Source: Holacanthus passer | Lineage: Eukaryota; Chordata; Actinopteri; Pomacanthidae | Assembly: GCA_025331565.1 (NCBI GenBank) | Contig: JAFREQ010000047.1 | Location: 1,602,001-1,666,000, forward strand | Direction: 5' to 3' | Length of the DNA stretch: 64,000 nt | Shown here: one piece after another, positions 1 to 13,528 of the stretch | Layout: each line of letters starts with the position of its first letter | Position numbering within the stretch: the first letter of the stretch is position 1 | The notes under the pieces: model-generated | What the model saw: only the letters and a program-made list of their open reading frames with translations | Told to the model about the DNA's origin: nothing | The model's database searches: none | Position numbers and translations under genes: made by a program

Positions 1-831
1 AACAGCTCTCGGTCTTTCATACCGTGGTTTAAAAAAATATGAAGAGGCAGCGGGGGAAAACTGTGAGGACGACGAATCACAGATCTCCTGGGAATCTGTG
101 TGCGATTTAAATATTCCTTTGAATCTCGCCACAGAGGAGCGTCACAGCTTTTATGTTACCTGTTCATTGCAGAGAAAAATGCCACGGCAGATTTGGAAAA
201 CTGTCAATTTCCCAAATAAACACTAAGCTCTTGTGAAACGGCGAGGTGATGGGACTCTCTTAGCTCTGACGCACACATTTATTGCACAATAAAAACCAGA
301 GGCCAGACAAATGGTTTTTAAAATGTAATCTCAGGGGAATTTTACTTTCATAAAATCTTCCTCTCCTCACCCAAATCTAATTTTCCAAGTTATTATGCAA
401 GCCAATCAAGCCACCCTATTTTCAATTTGCTTACTCATCCTGCTATAACTTAGATGTCAAGTGAGAATTTCGTCTGAATAAGTTGGTGACTCATAAATAT
501 TCAAGTACTCCCCTTGACCTGTCTTTGCAAAAAGTAGACGAGGTCAATATTTGAATATTTATAAGCCTGTGTCAAGGCTAATGTGTCATTTAAATACCCG
601 TTTATTGCAGCAATGTAATTTTTTGACATTCTCACTGGTTCCAAATTGTATTCATTCAAGTGGTAATTTATGTGCATTTGCGTCAGCACTGGCTGATCTC
701 TGTTTATCTATCTGCTCCTGAACTTTGTTTCCTATAATTTATTAGCTTTGTGCATCTTGTCTACCCATAAATCTTTACATTTGAGTGTGTGCTTGTGTGT
801 GTTGTGACGCTCACGTCCTGTCTCCCTGCAG
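1..831 (+). other. spon1: 3' part of an upstream spon1 intron
   Basis: No coding exon or RNA gene is recognisable here. It must be intron because the first visible exon begins mid-codon behind a TCTCCCTGCAG acceptor. The stretch at 783-803 just before the acceptor is GT-rich. I see no recognisable repeat family in the first 780 bases. Confidence 0.75.
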
Positions 832-954
832 AGCGCGTGTTCGGTGAAGCCACAGAGGCTCCTGCCATCGAGTGCTGCGCCTGTGGAACAGCCAAGTACA
901 GACTCACCTTCTATGGCAACTGGTCGGAGAAAGTGCATCCCAAAGACTATCCAA
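832..954 (+). CDS. spon1: spon1 exon A: start of spondin domain
   Basis: The acceptor is CCCTGCAG and the donor is AA|GTGAGT. The exon enters with two bases of a split codon and leaves in phase 1. It encodes RVFGEATEAPAIECCACGTA and on to HPKDYP, including the CCAC pair and the FYGNWSEK signature that opens the spondin domain. The splice with the next exon recreates an arginine (A + GA), giving the family motif DYPRRANHW. Confidence 0.95.
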
Positions 955-2028
955 GTGAGTTCAAACCATGGGCTTACGCTAATGCATGCATGTATGCTGT
1001 GCACATTCACCATGTAAATACAGAGCACATGCATGTGTTTAACTAACTGACGACATTGTATCTCCTTTCTTTAATCTGTGTGAGTGTTAAAACTACATGT
1101 TGTGGTTTAATGGGGGTTATGTGTGGGACTATTTCTTCACCTGATCCAGTGATTTCCTCTAGTCTCCACTGATTGCCTGACAAGCTCACGGAAATGACAT
1201 GAGACCACTAAGTTACTGCACCCAGTTAAGAAATAGTCCTGCACACAACCCTCCATAAAACTGCTATCTTGCTACCACTGTTTCTTCTGAATATGAGGCC
1301 ACCAGGATGGATACATGACTCACTGCTGATTAGTATTAGTGAGAGACTAGCTGACATGAACATAATTTAGGGCTGAATGAATAAAGTGAAACAAAATGGC
1401 ACTGGCTGATTATCAGGTTAATTAAATCACTAAACTACAATACTGACTAACCAACAGAAAAATACAGCTTCCCACCCTTCTTTAAAAATGCTGATCAATG
1501 ACATGACAGCCAGGTAGCTACTCATTCAGTCAGCTAGTATTCACTTTCTTCTCAACTTACTCATCCCAATTTAAGCCGCTCCGACCTAAATTTCTTTGTC
1601 TCTCCTCCTCCTGTCTTCCAGGACGAGCCAACCACTGGTCGGCTCTGATTGGCGCGTCTCACTCCAGAGGCTACGTGCTGTGGGAGTACGGAGGCTACGC
1701 CAGCGAGGGCGTCCGTCAGGTCGCTGAGTTTGGCTCCCCCATCAAGATGGAGGAAGAGATTCGACAGAAGGTAGGGTCCGCATGTATGTCCTGACCCTCA
1801 AGTGCCAGTGGCAAAAAATGGGATGGATCAAAAGACAAATACATTGAAATAAATAAGTAAAATTCAAGAACTCCAATTGTAATCTGACTGCAACCTTTAT
1901 CACCTTCATCAAAATGTAGATACAGTATCATCATTACAAATACACATGTCCCCTGCCATTTGTCAGGGCTACACTACAGCTTACTGAGAGGTTAATGACA
2001 GGCTGAGGCAATAAGAATCTGAAGTGGT

Positions 2029-2059
<31 letters not shown>

Positions 2060-2340
2060 TTTTGCTCGGTCAAAATGGCAGCTGATGAATGTGCAAAACA
2101 GTGAAGTCCTCGTTTCCACATTGGCAAAGTGTTTACGTAGCAACGCAGGGTGCCTTCATACTCTCCCCCTCTCATTACACCAGATGCATGTTGACAGTGT
2201 GTGTGGTGCCGCACTCCGCTTGAAATCAGATTCCTTTGGAAAACATCAGCAGTGAACTGTGCCTTTAGGGGATCAGATATTTTTGGAAGACATCCACTGG
2301 ATAGCACCCTGTGAGGACAGGCTGTTGCCTCGGCTCCTCA

Positions 2341-2395
<55 letters not shown>

Positions 2396-5300
2396 AGATT
2401 GAAACATAGCACAGACAGGGAAGAGTGCATGACAGGACACAGCTGAGAGATGTGCTCGAGCATGCTTGTCTGTGCTCTATGTGTGTGTGCAGGTGAGTCA
2501 AATGCTTGCATGTCTGTTCAAATCCATATTGGGCGGAGTAGCCTGACAACAGAAACTGGCTTACCATCAGTTACTTTGACGTACCATTTATAGCGTGGTA
2601 TGTACAGACAGGTGACAAATTGAAGGAAAAACCTGAATAAACTGACTGGAGAAACATAACAGAATGTAGATGCCTCCAGACAGGTGCACTGTCTGGTACA
2701 ATTAAGCAATCATGACATCCAATCATGCACTGTTGCATGTATAAAAATGCTGAGCAGGCACAGTTGATGAAGATGACAAGAGGAACATATGACTTTGAAA
2801 AAGAGGGTTCATTGTTGGAGACTGCTCATCTGGCCTGTGTTTCAATATGAACAGCGACTAAAGTGATATCTGCATTTAGATCTACGGGAATCACTGAATA
2901 AGGTCAGAAATTGTGGTCGACAGCGAACATTTGATTACCATGATGCTCGTGCATTAGTGCTATATATAAGAAAAATAGAAGAGCAACTCAGGTGACTGAG
3001 AATGTCAATGCAGGACATCAGACTGTGTCAGCAAGAACAGTTGGTCAACAATTACATAGAGAGGGATATTATAGTATAGTTGCAGTGTAGAAGCCCCTCA
3101 TTACAAGGATGAAGGGACACGTGAGAGTGCAAAAACGAGGCACTGGTCTACAGAGATGTGGAAAGAAGTGACATGGTCAGATGAGTCATCCTTCACCATA
3201 TTCTCAAAAATGTGTGGTGTACACCAAGAGAATGGCACAGGCCTGAATGCATGCATACAGTGAGGGGGGCTGTTGGCTCTGTGGCTGCCATCATGTGGGT
3301 CCTCTTCCAGGTCCACTTGATCTCTTCCAGGATGACGATGACCCATCCATAAGGCATGAGGAGTCACAGAATGGTTTGATGATGTAAATCATATTCTATG
3401 GCCTGTTTAGTCTCAACCAAATTGAACACCTATGGTAGACCTCAACCACCATCGTCAAAACACCAAATGAGGAAATATCATGTAGAAGAACGGTATTCCA
3501 ACCCTTCCAGTAGAGTTCCAGAGGCTTTTAGAACCAATGCACCGAAGCTGTTCTGGCAGCATGTGGTGACCCATCACCTCACTGAGAGACTTCATGATGT
3601 TTGTTTCCTTTCATTTGTTACCTATCTGTAGCTATCCCTTTAAAGAGAAACTCAATACTGTGTTTAGCCTCAGCACACTTCCTTCAATAAGAGAATACAT
3701 GTTTCTCCCACCTTCTTTTACAGGGTCATTGACAAGGGTCAAGTCTGACTGAAGTAGAAGAAACACGAAAATAGTCTGAACTACTGCAGACTATAGCTTA
3801 CTACTGTATGTTGTAGAGTAGTAACGTTCGTTCTTGGCGTTCTTTTTTCATTTATTTTAATGATGATTTTTTTTATTTTTGGCTTTTTCCATGTTTGAAC
3901 AATAGTTTTAGCATTTTTGATTTAAAGTGACAGGCTAACTCAGATGCCACATTATTCCAGCGCCTTTCTATCTTTACAGTTACAGTTTACATTACAGTTG
4001 TAATGGCTGCAGAATGGTTCACATTTCACTCACATGCAAACCGCACCTTAATCTCTTGATCTCTTTCCAAGACGATCAAAGACACTTCATTATGTTGACA
4101 GGAGGTTTAGAACGACTAACCCGTTTCAGACTCAAAAATAGTGGAATTAATGTTAAGTTACTCTTTAATATCTGGTTGTATTGTGTTGCTTAACAGTGAG
4201 CAGGAATGCTTCACGGCAATACAGGATCAATAATCAATTGTCAGGTTTTGAATTTGCCCAAACACAGACATTAGAATCTGGTTGGTTTGTCTATGATCAG
4301 TATGTTAAATGAGTACATTTGTCAGTACATAATATGTCAGTGTCACAGTATAGAATCAGATATACCATGATCTTATCCATATGAACCCTGATCTATATGT
4401 TAGGTGTCTGTCCTGTGTGCTGGTTCGACCGAGGCCCACAGTATATGGCTGTCTGAGCGCGTCCTCTTTCCAACGCCACACTCTCCCTTTCTGTGGGCAC
4501 TGAAAGGTGTGTCCTGGCCATTTGCGAGGGAACAATAGTGTGTTGTTAGTGGGCTGTCAGTGTGGTGTGTGCCTGTCAGTTTGGGTTTGGGTTGTTGTGT
4601 AGAGACATTAGAGGCTGACGGACAGCCCTAACTCCTCTCTTGGCTGGCTCTGTCTGTCTCTGGGGCTAATAACTACCCTGGCACAATGGAAACTTCAGCC
4701 TATTTCATAGCAGAATGAGATGGCTTGATTGTGCACTGTAGACTGGAATGTTAGCAGTTGAGCTGTAGAATGAAACAGCTCGATTGTACGCTGGAATGTC
4801 AGCTATTGAGTTGTTGGACTTTGTAACAGGGAGACTTAATTTTTTTTTTTTTTTTTTACCGTGAATCAATAAGGTTTTGTGTCCTGCTCTGCGTCCCATT
4901 CACATGACAAATTATAGATCCCACAATGTGTTTAGTGTCCCTTCTTTTAACCGGAGAAGTGTATGTAAAATTGTAGCTGGCAACAGCTGGCGTACTATCA
5001 GTCCGGAAGTGCAAAAAGTAAAATAAAATCATATGTACGTGTGTAAAAGATTTTCCATTCTAAACATACTAATAATGCTGCAGCTGCAGGAATTGGACAA
5101 GCCAGGAATATGTCTTTTCTGAAGCAGACAAGCTGCGAGCAAGACATTTTAAAGTGAACACACAGCATGCAACTAATGATTATTTCTATTATCAGTTAGG
5201 GCTGGGAGGTACACCAGTGTCATAGTCATCACCGGTATGATGTTGTGCCACAGTATTGATTTTGCTGTACCGTCATCACCGTGATAAATCAATAATAGCC

Positions 5301-8300
5301 TAATTCAAAAAACACAAGGCATTTTATTTTCTTCAGAAGTTCATATTATATATCTTGTTGCAAATAAAAACAGAAAACATATTCACTATCACTGCCTTTG
5401 CGGTAAAATGGGGTGGCTTATAACAAAAGCTATCAATAAAGAGACAACTAGTGAAACATATGGTGAAGAAAGGTCGGTTATAGCCTGTATGGACTGAAAA
5501 GATACGCGTGGATTGTCAGAACCTGCTTTATACAGTCTATGGTCGGAAGCTGACAGGGAGACCGAGAAAAACACAGGCGGCACCTCCGTTATTTGGAGCT
5601 GGTTCAGTTAAAAAACATCCAACACAGAGCAAACTTCAACAATGTGCAAGGTTTGCCACCGTGTTGTGACAGCAAGAGGAAGAGCATTTCTTATATCATC
5701 CAGATATTAACTTCATTGTCATAACTCTTGACAAAACATACAAAAAAACTAATACCGTGATGTAATAGTGTCACTGCCCAAAGGGTGAAAAATACTGTGG
5801 TATTAATTTTAGTCCATATCGCCCAGCCCTATTATCAATTATGCTTTCGATACATTGATTAATCATTGTAACCTATACAAATTATAGCGCCCAGTAAATC
5901 ATCACATCTAAAACACTGGAACAGATGAGTGTTTGCCAGTTTTTGATTTTTTAAAACGGTTAATCATTTATCAAAATTGCTTGATATCAGGCTAGCGGAT
6001 GAATTGACTAATAATTTCTGCACTACACAACATGAATTGAAATGACTAACATTTATTGTGTTGTACTGTGCTAAACTGGTGTGGTAAAGGTGAAGGCAAT
6101 GCATCGTCCTGCAATTTCCACTCCAGCCGACACAAGAGTAGCTTTTTTTAATGACGTCACAATTGTTGTGCACATCCATGATTTTAAGATCATTAAAGGA
6201 ATAGTTGTAGTAGGATCCAACAGTAGTAGTAACATCTCCAAGTTCAGTAAGTAACACATTATAACTTGCTTGTTTAATCCACAGAAAACCCAAAGTACAA
6301 AACCCACAATTCATGGTTCTTCAGGGGGTTAAGTGCAAATGTTATATGTGAGTTATAAAGCAAAGACGTTAAAGTAAATAAGTTCTTTTCTTTTATGTTT
6401 GCCAGAGGGAAGCAGGCCACATGGAGTTTAAGTAATGTACTAAAAGAAAGTAAGAAAGAGAAAAAGTCCTCATTGTATAGTTTTTCTTAAATAATGCAGT
6501 AGAGGTGTAATTGTGTAATAAATAACCAGTGCAAACCTGAGGAGACAAATCATCTTCACATCATCAGCAGACTGTTTTTTTTGTCAAGTTCATTCCAGTG
6601 TTTGTTTGTGTCCTCATGCACATACTTGTAGATAAAATAGTTTTCTTTGGTTGTTGAAATAGATACTGAAGTTATCTTCTCAATGTTTTAGACACAAGAA
6701 AACCGAGGCACATACACACTCACGCCTTTTCAATTCTCTGGGGCGTCTAAGTTCAGACTGGGAGAACACCGAAGTGGCTGCTGTAAAGGTGGGAAGCCGA
6801 CATGGGTCAGTAATCCCTGTCTTAGCTGAGAATCCCAACCATCCAGAGGAGCAATCAGCTGTGGTGATGTGTGGACAAAGCCTTAAGACCAGCCTCTGCA
6901 GCCCAGCGCCGACCTGCGCTCCCCTAACTAACACGGGCCTAAGCCCGCCACAAGACAGGCAGACTGGCAGACAGAGACGCAGACAGACAGGCAGCGAAGA
7001 GAGAGTCCTGAGAGCTCTCACCGTGATGATGTGAGTACAAGCCAGAACATCTCTGTCAGTGAGGGGCTTCTTCAAACTTGTCGTCGCTTCAGCACACTGC
7101 GGGGAGACGTCATGTTGTTCACAAAGAGGCTGCATTTAATAACCAATCAGAATTACACACAGATGTAAGCAAATATTTAGACGCTGAATAGATGTTGACA
7201 CAACAGCCTTCTCCATCTTAGTAATGTAAACCTACTGAGAATCGCAGTCAGAGTTAAGGTGTTTGCTGAATTGCTGCTTCATGCATTGCTTTGCAAAATA
7301 CTAAATCTGTCGTCTCCTGTTTGTTTGTTTAAAGTCGAACTTGGCCATCACGCGGAGCATCAAATTCTCCCTGCCGAGCATGTGAGCACAAAGACCACTG
7401 GACAGGGCCCGGCATGCACGAGCTTGTGGAAAATATGTGATAAAGCTCATTTTGAAAGGCTTCAGGCGCGTATCGGCTCCTACCGCGGCACATCGCTGCA
7501 CGCCAGCTGAGACTCACAGCTCGGACCACCTTCTGAAAACGCACCTCTCCAAAAAACGGCACCATTAACTTAGTGTTAGCGTTCGACGACACTTTAAAAT
7601 GTGCCAGAGCCTAAAGTGCTTTTGTTAGTTCACTGAAGCTGTCAGAACACATCCTTTAAAGACAAACAGAGCTGCACGGTGAACACTACGCGCAATGAAC
7701 TAGTTGAAAATTTCTCATTTTGACATTGGATCTTTAGCGTAATTGATGACCTCAGATTGTGAGCAAGTTTCACTTACAAAACACATCACCCACGAGTTGA
7801 GAACTTGAGGAAACCTCAAAAAATGTTAAAGCAAAAACTCAAGCAAAGTGGTTCAAGTAACTCCCCTCAAAAGCACAAGTTGTCATTTTTACAATTTTCA
7901 TGTGACAGATGAGACACAATGAGAAACAGATGAGATACAACATGCTAAATACCGAGCTTTCGAGACGACATCACAGTTCATCTGATTTCATGCAGCACCC
8001 TCTGGAGCCACAAAAGGCTTTATACAACTTTTTTTCACATCTGCACTACTGTTCTTCAGGACTTGTAAATAGACTTTGATGTGTGAAATTTGCGAGTTCT
8101 CCTAAGCCAAAGTGTTTTTCCCTTGTGGAGGTCTGTACATGACTCGAATGAGAAGCCTGAAAGACTCTAAATAAAAGAACTCTAAATACAAGAATACTGG
8201 TGAGTAGTTGATTGAAAGAAAATTCATTGCCAACTATTTGGCCATGGATTATTTGTTTCAGTCATTTTTCAAGCAAAAACATTTGCTTGAACATTTGTTG

Positions 8301-11300
8301 GTTGCAGCTTCTTAAATGTAAGAATTTGCTGCTTTTCCTTGTCCTTTATGAGAATAGATGAAGGATTTGAACTGTTGGTTGGACAAAAGAAGCAATTTGG
8401 GCTGTTGAAAATTGTGATGAGCATTTTTCACATTTTATAGACAAAGGGATTAATCGTAAAAAAAATCTGCAGATTAATCAATAATGAAAATAACCATTAG
8501 TTACAGCTCTACCTGATGAATACAACAGCTTCTCTGAAATCACTTGTATGTCCTGTTCACACAAGTGGCCCAATGAGTGTGTGTATAGATAACGCACACA
8601 CAATTCTAGTCTTTATCCAGCCAAGGACAGTTCAACCAGGAGAGATGAGTACGTGAAGAAAGAATTTATTACAACATGTGACATTGATGATGATATTGAT
8701 ATTGAAACTTGACAGAGAGTCTTTGGCATTTTGGACTCTGGGGGGAGACGTCTTGATTGAAGATTTACTGTCCGAGCCGTCGCTTGATAAACCCCCTGGA
8801 GTCCTGACACTGGAGGTGGTGGTGGCAACTGAAGACTGCGAAAGCCAGATGGGTGAAGAAGTGGATGATGATTCTACGAAGGCGAGATGGAGATGGGGAG
8901 GGAGGGGTGCACAAATCACCGGCATGAAAGAGCTAGGGGCAGAGAAAGATCGTATTTTAAAAGGAGAGCACAAAGATGATAGGCTAGCGATGAGGGAGTG
9001 ACAGCTGATTACCAGAGACAGCCCCAAACACTGACAGCAGGAAATATACGAGAGCATGCGCAGGAGGAAAGATGAGAAACAGCTTGAGATCGAGAAGCAT
9101 TGTTGTCTTCCTGGCTGAACTTGCGCTAGAGCTTCATTTGCCTGAGCCCATTTTAAATGAAGCTTCTTGTGTCAGTAGGTTAAGAATAGACAGATGAGAC
9201 AGATTTGTGTCCCTTTGTCCAGAGGAACTAAAAGTATCTTTTTAATGTCACCACTCTTGTACTCAGGAAACAAAATTACACGGCACGTCTAATTATGGAT
9301 CGCTTGGAAATGTCACATGAAGCCGACTCGCACAAGCGGAGGTTGTGAAATTTGAAGATCTGCTGGCCGAGAAGTATATCCTCAACCCTTTTAATGCCAC
9401 ACTGCACTGACACAGGACAAAAAAAAAAAAAAAAATCTGTAGCTACCTAATTATTACTCCCTGTGAAATGCCACATGCTCTCAGCCAGGTGTGATCACAC
9501 TAAGATCAGACAGCAAAATGTCAAGAGCTGCCGGCCAACGAGCCGTTTGTATCAACTTTAAAGGGGAGAAGTGTGATCACAGGCCCAGCCAATTAGATTT
9601 TAATGAAGTTAATGCAATCCCCTGCCTCCATAGTGATTTCCGCATCCCAAGGTCTACCAGAGCTGGCTCGCTCCGCCGTGCGCTCTCGCTCACCTCTCAA
9701 AGAATTTGTCAGTCGGGTCCCTCTTCTTTCTGCATGCATCGCTCAGCAGGCCGCTTCAGGGCACCGCCTGTCATGGCCGTGGCTCCAGTGGAAAGCCATT
9801 TGACGTGCGATCCTTTTGTGTCGAAGCTTAACATGTTTTTAAAAAGCGGCTCGGCTTTTAGCACTGTAGGGAGCAGTCAATAGCTCACCTTTTCCTTTTA
9901 AAACAGGGAGACAAAGGAGACAGTATAAAGACAGGTGGACACACTGAGCCCTGAGCCATAGGCCCGGCCATATATCGCCCTGGGCTCGTATCTATTAGAG
10001 CTCCCTGGGGAAAGAGCAGCTGATATCTCCTCTGTACAAAGCCACACTTCTTTCCAGTACAAAGCCTCAGTTTGACAAAAAAGTTTGACGGCTGGAAATG
10101 TGAAATGTGTCACGGTGACCTCTGAGCCTCTGGAGAGGTCGGTCATGGCGGGAGGTGTATCAGCTTCTACGGTCGGTTTGAGGCCGCTTTGTTAACACAG
10201 CCTCCTTCTCCACAGATGCTCTCAGACTCGTTTGGACTTAGTTGTGTCGTTTTACTAATGCTCTTCTTTCTTTCCCCCCTTCACATCCTTCTCATTTTCA
10301 TGTCTTGCTTTTTTGCATCGTGCTTGTTTGTCAGTGTGTAATTTCCTTCACTCTTGCCTCCTTCTCTTCCATCCTATCTCCTTCCTTTCGCCCTTACATG
10401 TTTTATCCCAGCCTTCCCTCCTCTTCCATGAGTTTAGTCTGTAAATCTAATACTGATAAGAACTGCTAATATTACCTAATATCATCCAACTGTCTTTTCT
10501 TTGCCTCCATGTTTTTTTTCTTTCTTCCTTATGTGTGTCATTCCACCCCCTTATTATCCTTTTTTTATTCTCTCCATCTTTGCTTCCTCCTCCATCGCTG
10601 CGTTTTCTCCAAACACCTCACTGACTAACTGACTGACATCGCTTCACAAATACCCAAAACGTCTTTTTTTTTTGGCTCATGCTCTTATGAGCAGATCACT
10701 TTTCCTCTTCTTCTTGCATTTTTCTGCCTCTGCTATTCTCTCGCTCCTTTCTTTCTTTCTCTTTCCTCTCTTTGTTTTTGTTTTATCATTTTTTTTTGTT
10801 TTTGAAAGGCCTTATTTCAGACAGATTGTCAGTGGAGGGTGGAGGGTGAGATGAAGGAGGGATGGGATGGGAGAAGAGGAGCAGGAGAACTATCCTTCAC
10901 TTTCATCTTTCTACTCAAAAACACTTCACAGGAAATTGCTGCAGACATACCACAGACAGACAGAAAGGCAAACAGGCGAACGCACACACGCACGCGAAAC
11001 ACTCCCAACATCTTTATTGCTTCTCCTAGATGCCTGGATCGCGCCAGTGAATAGAGAAAGAAAACACAAGGCGCTTGGAGAGCGCTCCAAAGTCTCCCTC
11101 CCATTCCTTTCTCCTGGCTGACACCTGTCAGATTAAGAGCGAAGGAAGTAATGCTAAGTGATTTACTTTCTCTTTCTCTGAGTGTATCTCCGTGTGCATG
11201 TTCACAAACCGTCGCTGCTCTCCGAGATGTTTTGTCAAGCCGTCACAGCGTCTACGCTCTACCCAGAGAAATGTTTTTGTGGTGCTGCTCAAAAATGCCT

Positions 11301-13298
11301 CAGCAGGGAAATTTTCCCTCCGTCAGTTTGGTAGTTAGCCAGCATCGCTGTTCGCCGTGCGAGCAGTGAAGGGGAGAAGTAGTCAGCTCCTTCTCTCCGT
11401 CTCTATCAGCAGTTTTAGTCCTTTCATTCTCTCCTGCTGTTCCATAAGGCTTTGGAGTTTTCTTGTCACAGTGCAAAATGTCTGCATACAACAGAAGCTA
11501 TTTAAAATCTTATGCTTACTTATTTGACATGAAGACAGAGATGCACATTTTTTTCTTAAACACACAGTGTTAGTTATGGCACATTATTTTAATTTTGGTC
11601 TTTTTATGGAAATGTATTCATTTAAGTCAGACCAGAAATTTTAGTCTCATTTCGTCTTTCACTTTTAATTTCTATGTCTTTTGAGAATTCTGAATCTACA
11701 GTTGTCGCTGAAAAGACTCTTCAAGCTATGAACTCAATTGCACCTTACTGCCTTCCATCCATATTTATTGTTATTCACTGCACTATGATCACTTTATTCA
11801 TTCAGTATTTGTTTACCTGGTTACTATTTATTTATTTCCCGTCTGCTCACTGTTCTTATTGCACGACAGCCCCTTTATTCATTCCACATTTGGTTTATTT
11901 TTATACAACAGGTCGCATAATTATTTCCAGCTGTACTATGATCTTTCATGCACTATGGTCACAGTATTTATTGCACTGTTCCTTTTTTTTAAAAGCTGCC
12001 ACTGTTTTGTTTGTTTGCTCTTGTTTGCTTCGCTTTTGTTTGCTTCTGTTTGCTTCTGTGTGGTCCCCTGGGGACAAATAAAGTTTTTTGGATTGAATTG
12101 ACTTTAAAGTTTAGTGTACTGTTAGATTTCAGTCAAATTGGTAGCTTACAGGCGATGTTCTTGTCTGTCACAAGGTTAACGTAAAAGGCAGTGTTTACCT
12201 GCGTGTATCAGACTCTAGTTCACACACACTGTGTCCATGTCGCTCTGCTCTGTGGTAAAACTGCAGACTGACTCTCCCCAGTAACACTTTTCATTCCCAA
12301 ACTCTGCTTGTTTGAACAGTCAATTAACTCACTGTCCCTTTTACTCACTTGACATAATTGGAGCTACCTGACTGAAATACTACATGCTGTTAGTCAGTGC
12401 ATCAGGATACTGTTGACTGACTGACTTTGCAGTTGCAACTAAGCATTAATATATTCATTTGACCATCCCTCCATCTTGCACGTAATGGCTCAGTTTTTCG
12501 TCTCAGATGAAATTTGTAAGGCGTTTTGTCATTGATTCCTATGTTTGTCAGGAAAACAGGTTACATAAACACACATAAACACCTCTGGCCGTTCTAACTT
12601 TCAGAGGGATTAGAGCAAAATAGAAAGGTGGGGGTGGGCATCACACTGCAGAGGTACAATGTCATTTTAATGTGTGCCGTGAAAACACTCGCAGGTGGAC
12701 ATAATTATTTGTTGTGAGCATCTGTGTCGCATCACGTCGTCCCTTTGGGAAACGGGAGGTGATAGGCAGCTTGTCAAGCCTTTATTAATAATGACGCGCT
12801 GGCGCCTGCAGCGCTCCTCGATGGAAACGTGGGGAGTAATTTTATTTTAAGTGTGCGCTTGTTATTCGTCATAGAACGACTCCCATCCTGATATCTGTTG
12901 GTCGGAGGTGTCTTGATGAATTCGCGAACCACCAACTGGACGCCTCGCACTTCTCCCTGCCTCAAGGCATTTTCTTTTTAATCAGATACACATCATCTTC
13001 GATAAAAACCGAAGAGAATATGTTACCCTTTTAACCCCAATTCTGCTGCTCCATCCGAGACGATGCTGCTCTTGTTTATTTATGTACTTCACACATTTTA
13101 TTTCACACATTTCGCACCCATGCATGCCCTTGCTGCACTTCATTGGCTCTTGGGGTGATCTGACAGTGTTTGTCAAGCTGGTCATACAGCAGGTTGCATG
13201 AAGGGTGTTGTCAGCCGCACTATATTTGGACTTAACTTCTCTTGTCACCGAGAGCGAGAGGTGGGTGGAAAATGAGAGACAGCTCAGCCCAGCGTTGG

Positions 13299-13339
<41 letters not shown>

Positions 13340-13486
13340 TGAGTGTGTGCGTGTGTCTTTTCCTCTGTGTGTATCTTTGTGATTTGTGCACACGTGGGAG
13401 TAGTATTATGTAGCCCTATCTTGAGTTCTCGCTGTGAAAGAATGAGAGGTAGTTAAGTCAGGGAGCAGCCGATGACAATGGGACAT

Positions 13487-13528
<42 letters not shown>

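Noticed and set aside
6680..7135. 151-codon minus-strand open frame
   Set aside because: Overlaps an open + frame in GC-rich sequence; no recognisable domain on either strand.
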